The notes: generated from the sequence alone by a model not told the origin. A stretch of 64,000 nt of DNA from Tritonibacter aquimaris (GCF_009617595.1 NZ_WIXK01000002.1:310001-374000), one strand, 5' to 3'. Counted from the stretch's first letter, positions 18,772 through 28,614 are shown. Numbers and translations are program-made.

Positions 18772-19830
18772 CTATTGCTGGCGCGATCCAAACCATTTCC
18801 GGTAGATGCGGTCATAAGTGCCGTTTTCGCGCAGTTCCAACAAGCCTCGGTTGATTTCTTCGGTCAGAGGCGAATTGGATGGCAGCGCGATGCCGTAGCT
18901 TTCCTGAAGAAAGACTGGTCCGATGGTATAGGCCTGACCTGCGCCGGAATGGCTGGCATAATAATTCAGGATCGGTGCATCAAATACTACCGCTCTGGTT
19001 TCGCCAGCTTCAAAACCTGCGATTAGATCGTCCAGATTATCATATCCTTTGTAGCCGATTTCGCGACGGTCGAGAAACCCGGCCGCCGTGGAGCCAGACA
19101 GCGTTCCAGTGCGTTTTCCATAAAGATCATTCACGGAAGATATATTGCCGCTGATGGCTTCAACGGTCATCACGGCTGTGATTTTTGCCACAAAAATAGA
19201 TACGATAAACAAAGATGAGACCACCAGAATAACCCCAAAAATGCGACCAATCGGGGTGCGGGGTACACGTTCTTCAAACCCGCCGTTCACAACAAGATTG
19301 AGTGCCCACCAAAAGGATGGAAACCATGCTTCCTTGAGTGGTCGATCAAAATAGGGCTGGGCGCGTCTTTCGACCACCCACATCATCATGCCGCCGCCGC
19401 CAAGAAGGACAAAAGCTATGAATATCGCCGTGAGCAAATCTTTAGAAAACAGGGCGCTTAGCAGCGAGGGCTGATAGATATCATCTCTCGGCACCATAAC
19501 CTGCAGGCCGCTTTCAAAAATTGGATGGCTGAAATCCATGTTGATTTCGCGGCTGGACGTGATGGAAATATTTGCCGCTGCCAGATCTGCTTTGCCATTG
19601 GTGACGTCAGAGAGCATGTGCGCAAAACTGTCCACGCGATTGAAAACAAACGGCTGGTCTAGATGGGTAAAGAGTGCGTCAACCAGATCAACCGTGAAAC
19701 CAACGTCTTTGCCGTTTTCGACCATCGAAAATGGTGGCCGGGTGACGGTATTGACGGTGAGGGATTGAGCCAGGCTTGTTCCTGTGAAAATCAGAAAAAA
19801 GAATATCGTGATTAGGTGTCGGCAGAACAA
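18772..19830 (-). CDS. Prokaryotic glutamate-receptor-like ion channel with divergent pore
   Basis: A 352-residue exported membrane protein. After a signal peptide (about 1-21) a family 3 solute-binding lobe runs to about 120. It is then interrupted by TM1 (about 132-155), a re-entrant pore-like segment (about 171-190) and TM2 (about 194-218), after which the second binding lobe continues to the end. This split topology is that of GluR0-type channels and not of ABC binding proteins, and no ABC partner genes are near. The filter region reads LNLVVNGGFEERVPRTPIGR where potassium-type relatives have TVGYGD. The TTG start at 19830 has GAGG seven bases upstream. Confidence 0.75.
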   Translation of the reverse strand: MFCRHLITIFFFLIFTGTSLAQSLTVNTVTRPPFSMVENGKDVGFTVDLVDALFTHLDQPFVFNRVDSFAHMLSDVTNGKADLAAANISITSSREINMDFSHPIFESGLQVMVPRDDIYQPSLLSALFSKDLLTAIFIAFVLLGGGGMMMWVVERRAQPYFDRPLKEAWFPSFWWALNLVVNGGFEERVPRTPIGRIFGVILVVSSLFIVSIFVAKITAVMTVEAISGNISSVNDLYGKRTGTLSGSTAAGFLDRREIGYKGYDNLDDLIAGFEAGETRAVVFDAPILNYYASHSGAGQAYTIGPVFLQESYGIALPSNSPLTEEINRGLLELRENGTYDRIYRKWFGSRQQ

Positions 19831-20190
19831 ATCGCGACCTCATTGGCATCGTTTATATGGGGCAATGCTTAGGCGTAGATAGCGAAACAGGCAAGATTTA
19901 AGCGTTTCATGGCCCATGTAGTTATTGAAAAACCTACAGCGAAGGTATTTTTGAACGCATTTGCCATCGAATGAACCTGGTATGTTATTACGTAATACCC
20001 CCCTGAGGGTGTGCTGTGATTGTTTTGTGCGATATGCATTGCTTGCGGCTGAGATGGGGCAGCCGCGATAGATGCAAAGCTGATTGAATTTGGCGCGACG
20101 TATAAACATCCGCCTGCATGAAATCCGATGTTTGCCTCTCATGCGAATCCGAGCTACGCCAAGAGTGCTCAAATGAAAGGACATCGCAAT
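19831..20190. other. 360-bp gap between the channel gene and dapE
   Basis: The two genes diverge here. Seen are a perfect 12-bp palindrome TATTACGTAATA (19986-19997), a hairpin GCGGCTG/CAGCCGC (20045-20066), and AAAGGA 11 bases before the dapE ATG. No credible ORF was found. The palindrome is a possible operator for either promoter. Confidence 0.4.
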
Positions 20191-21336
20191 ATGCCCGCTA
20201 CGAATCCCGCAATACTGACCGCTGATCTTATCCGCTGCCCCTCGGTGACGCCTGAGGAAGGTGGCGCTTTGGTTTTGCTCGAAAAGCTGCTGGCTGAGGC
20301 TGGGTTTGACTGCACGCGCGTTGATCGTGGCGATACCAGCAATCTGTTCGCCCGCTGGGGCAACAAAGGGCATGCACGTAGCTTTGGCTTTAACGGGCAT
20401 ACGGATGTTGTGCCGGTTGGCGATGAGGCTGCCTGGAGCGTTGCGCCTTTTGGAGCAGAAGAAAAAGACGGGTTTCTGTATGGGCGTGGTTCAACAGACA
20501 TGAAGTCCGGTGTTGCAGCCTTTGTTGCCGCAGCTGTTGACTATGTAAAAGAAACACCTCCCGACGGCGCGCTGATCCTGACCATCACTGGCGATGAGGA
20601 AGGTGATGCAACAGACGGTACCACTGCGCTGTTGGACTACATGCAGGCTGCGGGGGAAAAGATGGATGTCTGCCTTGTGGGGGAGCCGACCTGCCCCAAT
20701 AAGATGGGTGAGATGATCAAGATTGGGCGCCGCGGGTCAATGACCGCATGGTTCACTGTAAATGGTGTTCAGGGGCATTCCGCCTATCCGCATCGTGCAA
20801 ACAACCCACTGAATGCGATGGTGCGTCTGATGGATCGTCTTGCCAGCCATGAGCTCGACACCGGTACGGATCATTTTGACCCGTCCACCCTGGCGGTGCT
20901 GACGATCGACACAGGCAACCCGGCAACCAATGTTATTCCAGCCAAGGCAACATCAGCTGTGAACATCCGGTTCAATGATGCGCATTCCGGCGAAAGCCTG
21001 ACCAATTGGTTGCAACAACAGGTGGATACGGTTGCAGCGGAATTTGATCTTAGCATCGACATGACCGTAAAGATCTCTGGAGAAAGCTTTATTACGCCGC
21101 CCGGAGCGCTGTCTGAAATGGTTTCAGATGCGGTAGAGGCTGAAACAGGTATTCGGCCCGAACTCTCAACCACCGGCGGCACGTCGGATGCACGTTTTGT
21201 GCAGCATCATTGCCCGGTAGTGGAATTTGGGCTGGTGGGAAAAACCATGCATCAGGTTGATGAACGTGTTGAAATTGCACAGATCCATCAGCTGAAGGAA
21301 ATCTACACTCGCATTCTGAAGGATTATTTCGCGTGA
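20191..21336 (+). CDS. dapE: Succinyl-diaminopimelate desuccinylase
   Basis: A zinc aminoacylase of the M20 family that removes succinate from N-succinyl-LL-diaminopimelate in lysine and peptidoglycan-precursor synthesis. The start is ATG 20191 ([19 protein letters not shown]), giving 381 residues, with an AAAGGA Shine-Dalgarno; the upstream 21 codons are not part of it. Metal ligands are visible in [26 protein letters not shown], and the terminal [20 protein letters not shown] region. The stop overlaps the next gene by 4 bp (GTGA). Confidence 0.96.
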   Translation: MPATNPAILTADLIRCPSVTPEEGGALVLLEKLLAEAGFDCTRVDRGDTSNLFARWGNKGHARSFGFNGHTDVVPVGDEAAWSVAPFGAEEKDGFLYGRGSTDMKSGVAAFVAAAVDYVKETPPDGALILTITGDEEGDATDGTTALLDYMQAAGEKMDVCLVGEPTCPNKMGEMIKIGRRGSMTAWFTVNGVQGHSAYPHRANNPLNAMVRLMDRLASHELDTGTDHFDPSTLAVLTIDTGNPATNVIPAKATSAVNIRFNDAHSGESLTNWLQQQVDTVAAEFDLSIDMTVKISGESFITPPGALSEMVSDAVEAETGIRPELSTTGGTSDARFVQHHCPVVEFGLVGKTMHQVDERVEIAQIHQLKEIYTRILKDYFA

Positions 21337-21758
21337 ATGTGCAGTTCGAGATCGTTTCAGATCCGGCTCCTTGTGTTGCCCTGCGTATGGAGATCTTTGT
21401 CCACGAACAAGGCGTGCCGCTTGAAGAGGAAATTGATGATCTGGATGGCGAAGCCATTCATATCCTGGCGCGCGACGGTGATGTGGCGGTGGCGACCGCG
21501 CGAATCTTGCAAGATGGTGCAGTGGTAAAAATTGGTCGGGTCTGCGTGGTCAAATCCGCGCGCGGTACAGGATTAGGCGCAGATCTGATGCGCTATGCAT
21601 TGGAGTGCGTTCAACAGTTGCCTGGGGTTCAACGTGTGAAACTCGGCGCTCAAACTTACGCGATTGGCTTTTATGAACGCTTGGGTTTTGCCGCATATGG
21701 GCCCATTTACGATGACGGTGGCATCCCCCATCGTGACATGGTGAAAGAGCTCAAATGA
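21333..21758 (+). CDS. GNAT-family N-acetyltransferase
   Basis: A 141-residue acetyltransferase using a GTG start inside the dapE stop (GTGA overlap). The N-terminal [20 protein letters not shown] and the acetyl-CoA loop in [18 protein letters not shown] are typical of the ElaA-like/GNAT group. The final NGAT motif [21 protein letters not shown] is complete. The acetylated substrate is unknown. The overlaps with dapE and with the next gene place it in a tight three-gene operon. Confidence 0.87.
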   Translation: MNVQFEIVSDPAPCVALRMEIFVHEQGVPLEEEIDDLDGEAIHILARDGDVAVATARILQDGAVVKIGRVCVVKSARGTGLGADLMRYALECVQQLPGVQRVKLGAQTYAIGFYERLGFAAYGPIYDDGGIPHRDMVKELK

Positions 21759-22339
21759 CAAAAACCCTTGTGGTGATGATCAAGGAACCGCGCCCCGGAC
21801 GGGTTAAAACCCGGTTGGGACGTGATATTGGCCTTGTGAATTCCGCCTGGTGGTTTCGCCACCAATCAGCTCGTTTGTTGCGCCGGCTGCGTGATCCGCG
21901 CTGGGAATTGGTGCTTGCGACAGCTCCGGACAAGGCATTGCTGTCGCGCGTTTGGCCTGCTGATTTGCCACGGATCCCACAAGGGCAGGGGGATTTGGGC
22001 GCCCGCATGGCACGTATGTTGCGCAATGCCGCGGCGAACGGTCCGGTCTGTCTGATTGGTGCGGATATTCCCGGAATTAAACCTGCCAATATTGCCCGTG
22101 CCTTTGCGGCGCTTGGCGATCATGATGCTGTGTTTGGTCCCGCGCCGGATGGGGGGTTTTGGTTGGTTGGTGCAAAACACCCGCAAAGATTACCACAGGG
22201 CGTATTTCAAAACGCGCGTTGGTCGAGCGAGCATGCCCTGACAGACGCTATGCAAACCTTGCCCGATCACAGTATTGCACTGATGGATACGCTGGCAGAT
22301 GTGGATACGCTTGCGGATTTGCACCGCCTGAAAGGTTGA
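21755..22339 (+). CDS. DUF2064/TIGR04282 glycosyltransferase-like protein
   Basis: A 194-residue nucleotide-sugar transferase fold. It starts [21 protein letters not shown], which is the pyrophosphorylase-like KxPxxGxVKTRL loop, and contains GADIPGIKPANIARAFAALGDHDAVFGPAPDGGFWLVG, the signature of DUF2064. Members are seen in arsenosugar and other small-molecule glycosylation clusters, but no such genes are adjacent. The start overlaps the GNAT stop by 4 bp (ATGA). The specific reaction is not assignable. Confidence 0.82.
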   Translation: MTKTLVVMIKEPRPGRVKTRLGRDIGLVNSAWWFRHQSARLLRRLRDPRWELVLATAPDKALLSRVWPADLPRIPQGQGDLGARMARMLRNAAANGPVCLIGADIPGIKPANIARAFAALGDHDAVFGPAPDGGFWLVGAKHPQRLPQGVFQNARWSSEHALTDAMQTLPDHSIALMDTLADVDTLADLHRLKG

Positions 22340-22390
22340 AGTCGCTTTTTTGCTCATGACCTCGTCATCTGGCCGTGATAGGCGGGATAT

Positions 22391-24667
22391 ATGAGCGCCA
22401 TTCCCAGCAAGGCCGAGATCCTCGATTGGATCTCCGCCCACCCGACCCAGACCTCCAAACGCGATATCGCCAAAGCCTTTGGCATCAAAGGATCCGACCG
22501 GATCGATTTGAAACGTGTGCTTAAGGAGCTTGAGGCCGAGGGTCATCTGGAAACGCGCAAGAAAACCTACCGTGATCGGGATCGGTTGCCCCCGGTCAGC
22601 GTGCTGGTGGTGAAAGCCCCCGATGAAGATGGCGACCTTTATGCGCAGCCAATGGAATGGCATGGTGAAGGCGAAGAACCAAAGGTTCTGATCATTAACC
22701 GCGCGTCTGACCCGGCTTTGGGCCGTGGCGATCGCATTTTGGCGCGGCTGACGCAGCTGGATGATACCACCTACGAGGCGCGTTTGATCCGCCGCATTGG
22801 AACCAATCCCAAACGGGTCTTGGGTATTTTCCGGGCAGGTGCCGAAGGTGGCCGGATTGTCCCCACGGATAAGGCCAGCAGTCAGGAATGGGTGGTTCCG
22901 GTTGAGGGTGTTTTGGGCGCAAAAGACGGCGAATTGGTCGAAGCGGAGCAGAGCGGGCCAAAGGGTCGTATGGGCCTGCCACGTGCCCGTATTGTCGAAC
23001 GGCTTGGTGATCCATCCGCGCCCAAATCCGTATCGCTGATCGCAATTCACCAGCACGGCATCCCAGATCATTTCCCTGACAAAGTGATGGCAGAGGCGGA
23101 TCAAGCCAAACCCATGGGCCTGAAAGGGCGCGAAGATCTGCGTGATCTGCCCTTGGTGACAATCGATCCACCAGATGCGCGCGATCACGATGACGCATGT
23201 TTTGCCCATGCTGACGATGATCCCAAAAACCCCGGTGGTCATGTGATTTGGGTCGCGATTGCTGATGTGGCTGCCTATGTGATACCCGGATCGGCGTTGG
23301 ACCGTGAGGCCCGTAAACGCGGCAATTCCAGCTATTTCCCGGATCGGGTGGTGCCGATGCTACCTGACCGTTTGTCCGGTGATCTGTGCTCCTTGCACGA
23401 AGGTGTGCCGCGCGCCTGTCTTGCCGTGCGCATGCAGATCGACGTGGATGGCAACAAGATCGCACATCGTTTTGTGCGCGGCCTCATGCGTTCTGAGGCC
23501 TCCTTGAACTACGCCGAAGTGCAGGCGGCGATGGATGGCGAGCCCAATGAAAAAACCGCACCTTTCCTAGACGATGTAATCAAGCCGCTTTACGCCGCCT
23601 ACGCCGCCTTGGTGAATGCGCGTAAGGCACGCCAGCCGCTTGATCTGGATCTGCCAGAACGCAAAATCATACTTGATGGTGACGGGCAGGTTGCCTCTGT
23701 TGCGTTTCAGGATCGTCTGGACGCACATCGCCTCATCGAAGAATTTATGGTCCTCGCCAATGTGGCCGCGGCCGAGACGTTGATCGAGAAACGCACGCCG
23801 CTTTTGTTCCGCGTCCACGAAGAGCCCGCCGAAGAGAAACTGGAAGCGCTGCGCGAAACCGCCAAGGCTGCGGGGCTGACGCTTGCCAAAGGGCAGGTGC
23901 TGCAGACCCGGCATTTGAACGCCCTGTTGAATGCAGCAGCGGGCACGGATGATGCAGAGGTTATCAATATCTCGACCCTGCGCTCCATGCAGCAGGCCTA
24001 TTATAATCCGGAAAACTTTGGCCATTTTGGTCTGGCTCTGCGCAATTATGCGCATTTCACATCCCCCATTCGCCGCTATGCGGATCTGATTGTGCACCGA
24101 GCTTTGATCACCAGCCATGGCTGGGGAGAAGATGGGCTCAGCCCGGATGAGATCGAGCGTCTGGAAGAAACTGCGCAGCATATCTCTGACACTGAACGCC
24201 GCTCGATGATTGCTGAACGTGACACCACGGATCGATATCTCGCGTCCTATCTGTCAGAGCGCGTTGGCAATGAGTTTGTCGGTAAAATCAGTGGCGTGGC
24301 CCGTTTTGGCATCTTCGTTAAGCTGGATGAAACCGGGGCTGATGGTTTGGTGCCTGTGCGTTCAATCGGGCGTGAGTTTTTCCATTTTGATGCCCAGGCT
24401 GGCACATTGATGGGGGTCGATACCGGCTTGCAGCTGTCAATTGGCTTGCGTGTTACGGTGCGCCTAGCACAGGCCGCGCCCGTGACAGGTGGCTTGGAGC
24501 TGGAGCTTCTTACGCTGGAAGACACTCAGATGCCGAAAGGGCGTGGCAGAGGTGGGAATTACCGCCGACGCAGCCCCGCAGGGAAAACAGTCAAACGCAA
24601 AGCTGCAAAATCAAAAATCAAAAATGACAAGGTGAAGCGGAAAGTGGTGCGCAAACGCCGTTCGTGA
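22391..24667 (+). CDS. rnr: Ribonuclease R
   Basis: A 758-residue 3'-5' exoribonuclease of the RNB/RNase II superfamily that degrades structured RNA. It has an N-terminal winged-helix segment (about 1-65), cold-shock-like domains, the catalytic RNB domain with the aspartate cluster TIDPPDARDHDDACF, the RNB signature HFTSPIRRYADLIVHR, an S1 domain (about 645-725, starting VGNEFVGKISGVARFGIFV) and a very basic C-terminal tail (KRKAAKSKIKNDKVKRKVVRK). Length and order are those of RNase R. Single gene, 51 bp after the previous stop. Confidence 0.96.
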   Translation: MSAIPSKAEILDWISAHPTQTSKRDIAKAFGIKGSDRIDLKRVLKELEAEGHLETRKKTYRDRDRLPPVSVLVVKAPDEDGDLYAQPMEWHGEGEEPKVLIINRASDPALGRGDRILARLTQLDDTTYEARLIRRIGTNPKRVLGIFRAGAEGGRIVPTDKASSQEWVVPVEGVLGAKDGELVEAEQSGPKGRMGLPRARIVERLGDPSAPKSVSLIAIHQHGIPDHFPDKVMAEADQAKPMGLKGREDLRDLPLVTIDPPDARDHDDACFAHADDDPKNPGGHVIWVAIADVAAYVIPGSALDREARKRGNSSYFPDRVVPMLPDRLSGDLCSLHEGVPRACLAVRMQIDVDGNKIAHRFVRGLMRSEASLNYAEVQAAMDGEPNEKTAPFLDDVIKPLYAAYAALVNARKARQPLDLDLPERKIILDGDGQVASVAFQDRLDAHRLIEEFMVLANVAAAETLIEKRTPLLFRVHEEPAEEKLEALRETAKAAGLTLAKGQVLQTRHLNALLNAAAGTDDAEVINISTLRSMQQAYYNPENFGHFGLALRNYAHFTSPIRRYADLIVHRALITSHGWGEDGLSPDEIERLEETAQHISDTERRSMIAERDTTDRYLASYLSERVGNEFVGKISGVARFGIFVKLDETGADGLVPVRSIGREFFHFDAQAGTLMGVDTGLQLSIGLRVTVRLAQAAPVTGGLELELLTLEDTQMPKGRGRGGNYRRRSPAGKTVKRKAAKSKIKNDKVKRKVVRKRRS

Positions 24668-24797
24668 GGTCAGCGTAAATAACGCCAGTTGCAATGGGCG
24701 ACTCACGGCCCATGAAGGAAGCTTCGCTTTGTGAAGTCTTTTTTGCATGCGTTCTCTTCGCTACACTGTTGATGAGCAGTAGATATAGAGGTGCAGA

Positions 24798-26114
24798 ATG
24801 CTGAAATTGGTGTCGATAACCGCCCTTTGTGTTGCCTTTGGAGTGCATGCGCAGGCCGCACCACAAACATCGTTGCAACCACTTTTGCGCCCCTCGTCGC
24901 AGGCGGGCATTCTTCAGGCCAGTGCCGCGAAGCCGGTTAAGCCTGTGCTGCGCCCAAGCGATGCGGCGCAAAACAGCCTTGTTCAGGTGGCGGCCAATCC
25001 GGGTTTTCAAAACTGGATCAACGGCTTTCGTTCTCGCGCGCGTGCGCAAGGGATCAAGCCCCGCACGCTGGACCGCGCATTTCGCGGTATCACCTATGAT
25101 CAGGACGTGATCCGCCGCGATCGCAATCAGTCTGAGTTCACCAAAACCATCTGGGAATATCTCGACAGCGCGGCATCGGATACACGTATCAAAAACGGTA
25201 AATCCGCCCTGCGGGAGCACCGCTCAACCTTGGCGCGGATCGAAAGCCACTATGGGGTTCCCAAGGAAGTGGTGACTGCGGTCTGGGGGCTTGAGAGCGC
25301 ATATGGTTCTTACAAGGGCAGCAATGATATTGTGCAATCCTTGGCAACGCTTGCCTATGATGGGCGGCGCGGAAAGTTCTTTGAATCCCAACTGATCGCT
25401 GCGCTGAAAATCCTGCAGGCTGGCGATGTTGCGCCGCGCAAGATGACCGGTAGCTGGGCCGGGGCGATGGGCCACACGCAGTTTATTCCAACCTCATATC
25501 TGGCCTATGCGGTGGATTTCACCGGAGACGGAAAACGCGATATCTGGTCAGATGATCCCACGGATGCTTTGGCATCAACGGCGGCCTATCTCAAACGATT
25601 TGGCTGGGTTGAAGGGCAACCTTGGGGCGTTGAAGTGCAGCTGCCGCGTGGCTTTAACTTTGCGCTGGCCAGCCGCAAGATCAAGAAATCCCCAGCCGAA
25701 TGGGGACGCCTTGGGGTCAAGGGCATGAACGGTCGCGTGGTGCCAAACCACGGCAGTGCATCGATTCTTTTGCCAGCAGGCGGGCAGGGTGCCGCCTTTA
25801 TGATCTTCAAGAATTTCTCGGTGATTGAACGCTACAATGCGGCGGACGCTTATGTGATTGGCGTCGGGCACCTGTCGGACCGTCTGAAAGGCGCAGGACC
25901 GATCAAGGCCAATTGGCCGCGTGGCGATCGTGCTTTGACGTTCAAGGAACGTAAGGAAATGCAGCGCCGCCTGACGCGGGCTGGCTTTAGCACGCAGGGC
26001 GTGGATGGGAAAATTGGCCCCAATACCATTGCAGCGGTGCGCGCGTATCAGGCGTCACAAGGGTTGACGCAAGATGGCTACCCATCGCTGACGTTGCTGA
26101 AACGGCTGCGCTAA
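24798..26114 (+). CDS. Lytic murein transglycosylase (MltB family) with peptidoglycan-binding domain
   Basis: A 438-residue exported enzyme that cleaves the glycan chain with formation of 1,6-anhydromuramic acid. The signal peptide is MLKLVSITALCVAFGVHAQA; no lipobox cysteine is seen, so it is probably periplasmic and soluble. The SLT_2 domain (about 70-370) holds the catalytic glutamate in AVWGLESAYGSYKG and the GRRGKFFESQLIAAL and GAMGHTQFIPTSYLAYA blocks. A PG_binding_1 domain closes the protein (about 380-435; QRRLTRAGFSTQGVDGKIGP). GAGG stands before the ATG. Confidence 0.93.
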   Translation: MLKLVSITALCVAFGVHAQAAPQTSLQPLLRPSSQAGILQASAAKPVKPVLRPSDAAQNSLVQVAANPGFQNWINGFRSRARAQGIKPRTLDRAFRGITYDQDVIRRDRNQSEFTKTIWEYLDSAASDTRIKNGKSALREHRSTLARIESHYGVPKEVVTAVWGLESAYGSYKGSNDIVQSLATLAYDGRRGKFFESQLIAALKILQAGDVAPRKMTGSWAGAMGHTQFIPTSYLAYAVDFTGDGKRDIWSDDPTDALASTAAYLKRFGWVEGQPWGVEVQLPRGFNFALASRKIKKSPAEWGRLGVKGMNGRVVPNHGSASILLPAGGQGAAFMIFKNFSVIERYNAADAYVIGVGHLSDRLKGAGPIKANWPRGDRALTFKERKEMQRRLTRAGFSTQGVDGKIGPNTIAAVRAYQASQGLTQDGYPSLTLLKRLR

Positions 26115-26247
26115 GCATAGGTCGAAAAAGCTGTTTGACCGTCTTGAGAAGAGATGGATCAGGGGCGGCTTTTTGATTGGAGCAGCGTGTGCATTTACGG
26201 CTGAAATTCAGTGCCGAGCACTAGAGCCACTTACCGAAACCGGGTGT

Positions 26248-26270
26248 AAAAAAGGGCCCCGAGGGGCCCT
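26248..26270 (-). terminator. Terminator of the potA-D-B-C operon
   Basis: GGGCCC pairs with GGGCCC around a short loop (26254-26269), with an A-run at 26248-26253 that reads as T6 on the minus strand. It lies 5 bp after the potC stop codon. Confidence 0.88.
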
Positions 26271-26274
26271 TCCT

Positions 26275-27195
26275 TTATTGTGGGCTCATGCCCCGCAGCC
26301 GTTCGGAGCGGCGGCGCAATAGTTCTACGGTTGTTAGCAACGCGATCGATATCAGAACCAGGATGGTTGCCACCGATAGGATCGCAGGGCTGATCTGTTC
26401 GCGGATGCCGTTCCACATCTGGCGCGGGATGGTTTGTTCATCCAGGCCACCCACAAAGAGCACCACCACAACTTCGTCGAATGAGGTGACAAAGGCAAAG
26501 AGCGCGCCGGAAATCACCCCTGGCAGGATCAGCGGCATCTGAATGCGCAGGAATGTGGTGATTGGATCCGCGCCCAGACTTGCAGATGCGCGCGTCAACG
26601 AATGGTCAAACCCCACCAATGTGGCCGTCACAGTAATGATCACAAAGGGAATGCCCAGGGTTGCATGGGCCAGGATCACGCCAAGATAGGGGATGCCCCA
26701 ATTCTGGATGCCAATGGAGGAGTAAAAGAAGAACAGACCTGTGGCGACAATGATGATCGGCACGATCATGGGTGAAATCAGGATCGCCATAATGATCCGG
26801 CGGCCAGGCATTTCCGGGCGCGACAGTCCAAGTGCTGCAATGGTGCCCAGTGTGGTTGCCAGTATTGTCGAAAAGAATCCAACAATGACCGAGTTCTTCG
26901 CCGCGTTGATCCAGGCCGCGTTTGACCAGGTATCCGTCCACCAGCTCCATCCGCGAGGTGCGTCAGGGTCGGTCATGCCAAAGGTCAGCAACAGATCATA
27001 CCACCGGGTGGAATAGCCGGTTGGATCCAGTTTCAGCATCTTCTCCGTGAAGGTGAAGTAGGGTTCTGCGTTAAAACTGAGCGGGATCACCACCAGAATG
27101 GGCGCAATCAAAAACAGGAAGATCAGCGCACAAATCGTCAGATAGGTATAGTGCCAGATCCGTTCGAGGCGGGATGCATGTGATGGAAGTGCCAT
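26275..27195 (-). CDS. potC: Polyamine-type ABC transporter permease, PotC-like
   Basis: A 306-residue inner-membrane permease with six predicted helices and the EAA-loop signature reading ASLGADPITTFLRIQMPLILPG. It is the last gene of potA-potD-potB-potC, 6 bp after potB. The N-terminal tail (MALPSHASRLERIWHYTYL) is longer than in E. coli PotC. Assignment to polyamine import rests on the family of all four genes and on the adjacent aminotransferase; other opine- or amine-type substrates remain possible. Confidence 0.88.
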   Translation of the reverse strand: MALPSHASRLERIWHYTYLTICALIFLFLIAPILVVIPLSFNAEPYFTFTEKMLKLDPTGYSTRWYDLLLTFGMTDPDAPRGWSWWTDTWSNAAWINAAKNSVIVGFFSTILATTLGTIAALGLSRPEMPGRRIIMAILISPMIVPIIIVATGLFFFYSSIGIQNWGIPYLGVILAHATLGIPFVIITVTATLVGFDHSLTRASASLGADPITTFLRIQMPLILPGVISGALFAFVTSFDEVVVVLFVGGLDEQTIPRQMWNGIREQISPAILSVATILVLISIALLTTVELLRRRSERLRGMSPQ

Positions 27196-27201
27196 TCTCT
27201 C

Positions 27202-28527
27202 TTACCCCAGTTTCAGATTATCGATGCCCACCAGCCGATCATAGAGCCAATAGAGCAAGAGGATGCCTGCAAGCAGCAGTGCAGCAAGGGCCGCAGCGAG
27301 GGACCAGTTGAGCGACTTTTGCATGTGGAAGGCAATCAAGTTTGAAATTAGCTGACCATCTGCGCCCCCAACAAGGGCGGGTGTGATGTAATAGCCAACC
27401 GCCAGAATGAAGACGAGCAGCGCACCAGCGCCAATGCCCGGCACGGTCTGGGGGAAGTAGATCCGGCGAAATGCGGTCCAGCTGGTTGCGCCCAAGGATC
27501 GCGCGGCGCGCACATAAGACGGGTTGATCGGGCGCATTACGGAATAGAGCGGCAGCACCATAAACGGCAGCAGGATATGCGTCATTGCGATCAGGGTGCC
27601 AGTCTGATTGTACATCATCTCCAGGCGGCTTTCGTCACCCAAAAGACCGGAGCCAACAAGCGCATCATTCACCACGCCTTGGCTTTGTAGCAGCACCATC
27701 CAACTGGTGGTGCGCACCAGAAGCGATGTCCAGAACGGCAGCAGTACAAGGATCATCAGCAGATTTGATTTTGACAACGGCAGTGTCGCCAGCAGATGAG
27801 CAATCGGATAGGCTAGAATGAACGTCAGGAAAGTGATCACCAGTGACAGGAACAGGGTGCGTTTGAACAGCTTCACATAGACCTGTCTGTTTTCATTGAC
27901 AGAAACAACTTCACCTTCCGCGTTTTTGGTGCGGTCCAGTGCTGCCAGGTAGAAATTCGCAGTATAAGATGACGAGGCATCGCGCATGACCCGCCAAAGT
28001 GCGGGATCGGCCCAATCTTCATCCAGCTCTAAGATCGCGGCCTTATAGGGGGCTTCCAGTTTCTTGGCCCGGCGCGCGGCCTTGGTGAACATGGAGCGTG
28101 AGCCGGATCTTTCATAATTGATCCGCGTACCCGCCTGACCTGCTGCACGCACTTCGCGCAAAACCAGCAAATCACCTGCAAGTGCTGCATAAGCCTCTTC
28201 ATCCGGCTCCGTTCCCGCAGGGTTGTTATCAAACCAGGCAGCGAGGTTGGTCATGATGGGCGTGCGCGCACCAGAGGTGACATCTTCGTGCCAGGTGAAG
28301 CCTTCATTGTGCACAGAGCGGTGCAGCATTTGGCCAATCGGCATCACAAATGTCAGCAAAATAAAGGCGAGGAGCGGCGCAACCAGCAGAAAGGCGCGAC
28401 GTCGCGCATGGGATTGTGCCCGCATAAGCGCTTGTTTGAGCGGCTTGCCATCCGCCGTTGTCAGCTGCTGCGACCCATCCGGTAATCCCGGAGGCGTTGC
28501 CGCTGATGAAAGAGTTGAATCACTCAT
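27202..28527 (-). CDS. potB: Polyamine-type ABC transporter permease, PotB-like, with enlarged periplasmic loop
   Basis: A 441-residue permease, about 150 longer than E. coli PotB. The first helix (about 48-70) is followed by a hydrophilic segment of roughly 150 residues (from SVHNEGFTWHEDV to NRQVYVKLFKRTL) that should lie in the periplasm. The remaining helices and the EAA motif (RSLGATSWTAFRRIYFPQ) are normal. The N-terminus has a 40-residue cytoplasmic extension with a basic patch. Separated from potD by 87 bp carrying two hairpins. Confidence 0.88.
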   Translation of the reverse strand: MSDSTLSSAATPPGLPDGSQQLTTADGKPLKQALMRAQSHARRRAFLLVAPLLAFILLTFVMPIGQMLHRSVHNEGFTWHEDVTSGARTPIMTNLAAWFDNNPAGTEPDEEAYAALAGDLLVLREVRAAGQAGTRINYERSGSRSMFTKAARRAKKLEAPYKAAILELDEDWADPALWRVMRDASSSYTANFYLAALDRTKNAEGEVVSVNENRQVYVKLFKRTLFLSLVITFLTFILAYPIAHLLATLPLSKSNLLMILVLLPFWTSLLVRTTSWMVLLQSQGVVNDALVGSGLLGDESRLEMMYNQTGTLIAMTHILLPFMVLPLYSVMRPINPSYVRAARSLGATSWTAFRRIYFPQTVPGIGAGALLVFILAVGYYITPALVGGADGQLISNLIAFHMQKSLNWSLAAALAALLLAGILLLYWLYDRLVGIDNLKLG

Positions 28528-28554
28528 GATGGTTTAGACCTTTTCCCCTGAGGT

Positions 28555-28610
28555 GGGCCGGGCCTTATCAAACAGCCCGGTCCCGAATTGTTTCTGCCCC
28601 AAAGGGGCAG
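28555..28610 (-). other. Two intercistronic hairpins between potD and potB
   Basis: CTGCCCC/GGGGCAG (28594-28610, loop AAA) begins 5 bases from the potD stop, and GGG-CCGGGC pairs with GCCCGG-T-CCC (28555-28584) with one bulged base. Neither is followed by a T-run, so an mRNA-stabilising or partial-termination role favouring the binding protein is more likely than full termination. Confidence 0.6.
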
Positions 28611-28614
28611 TTCC

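Noticed and set aside
22190-23242. Minus-strand open frame of 350 codons
   Set aside because: Antisense to RNase R and the DUF2064 gene; no recognisable domains.
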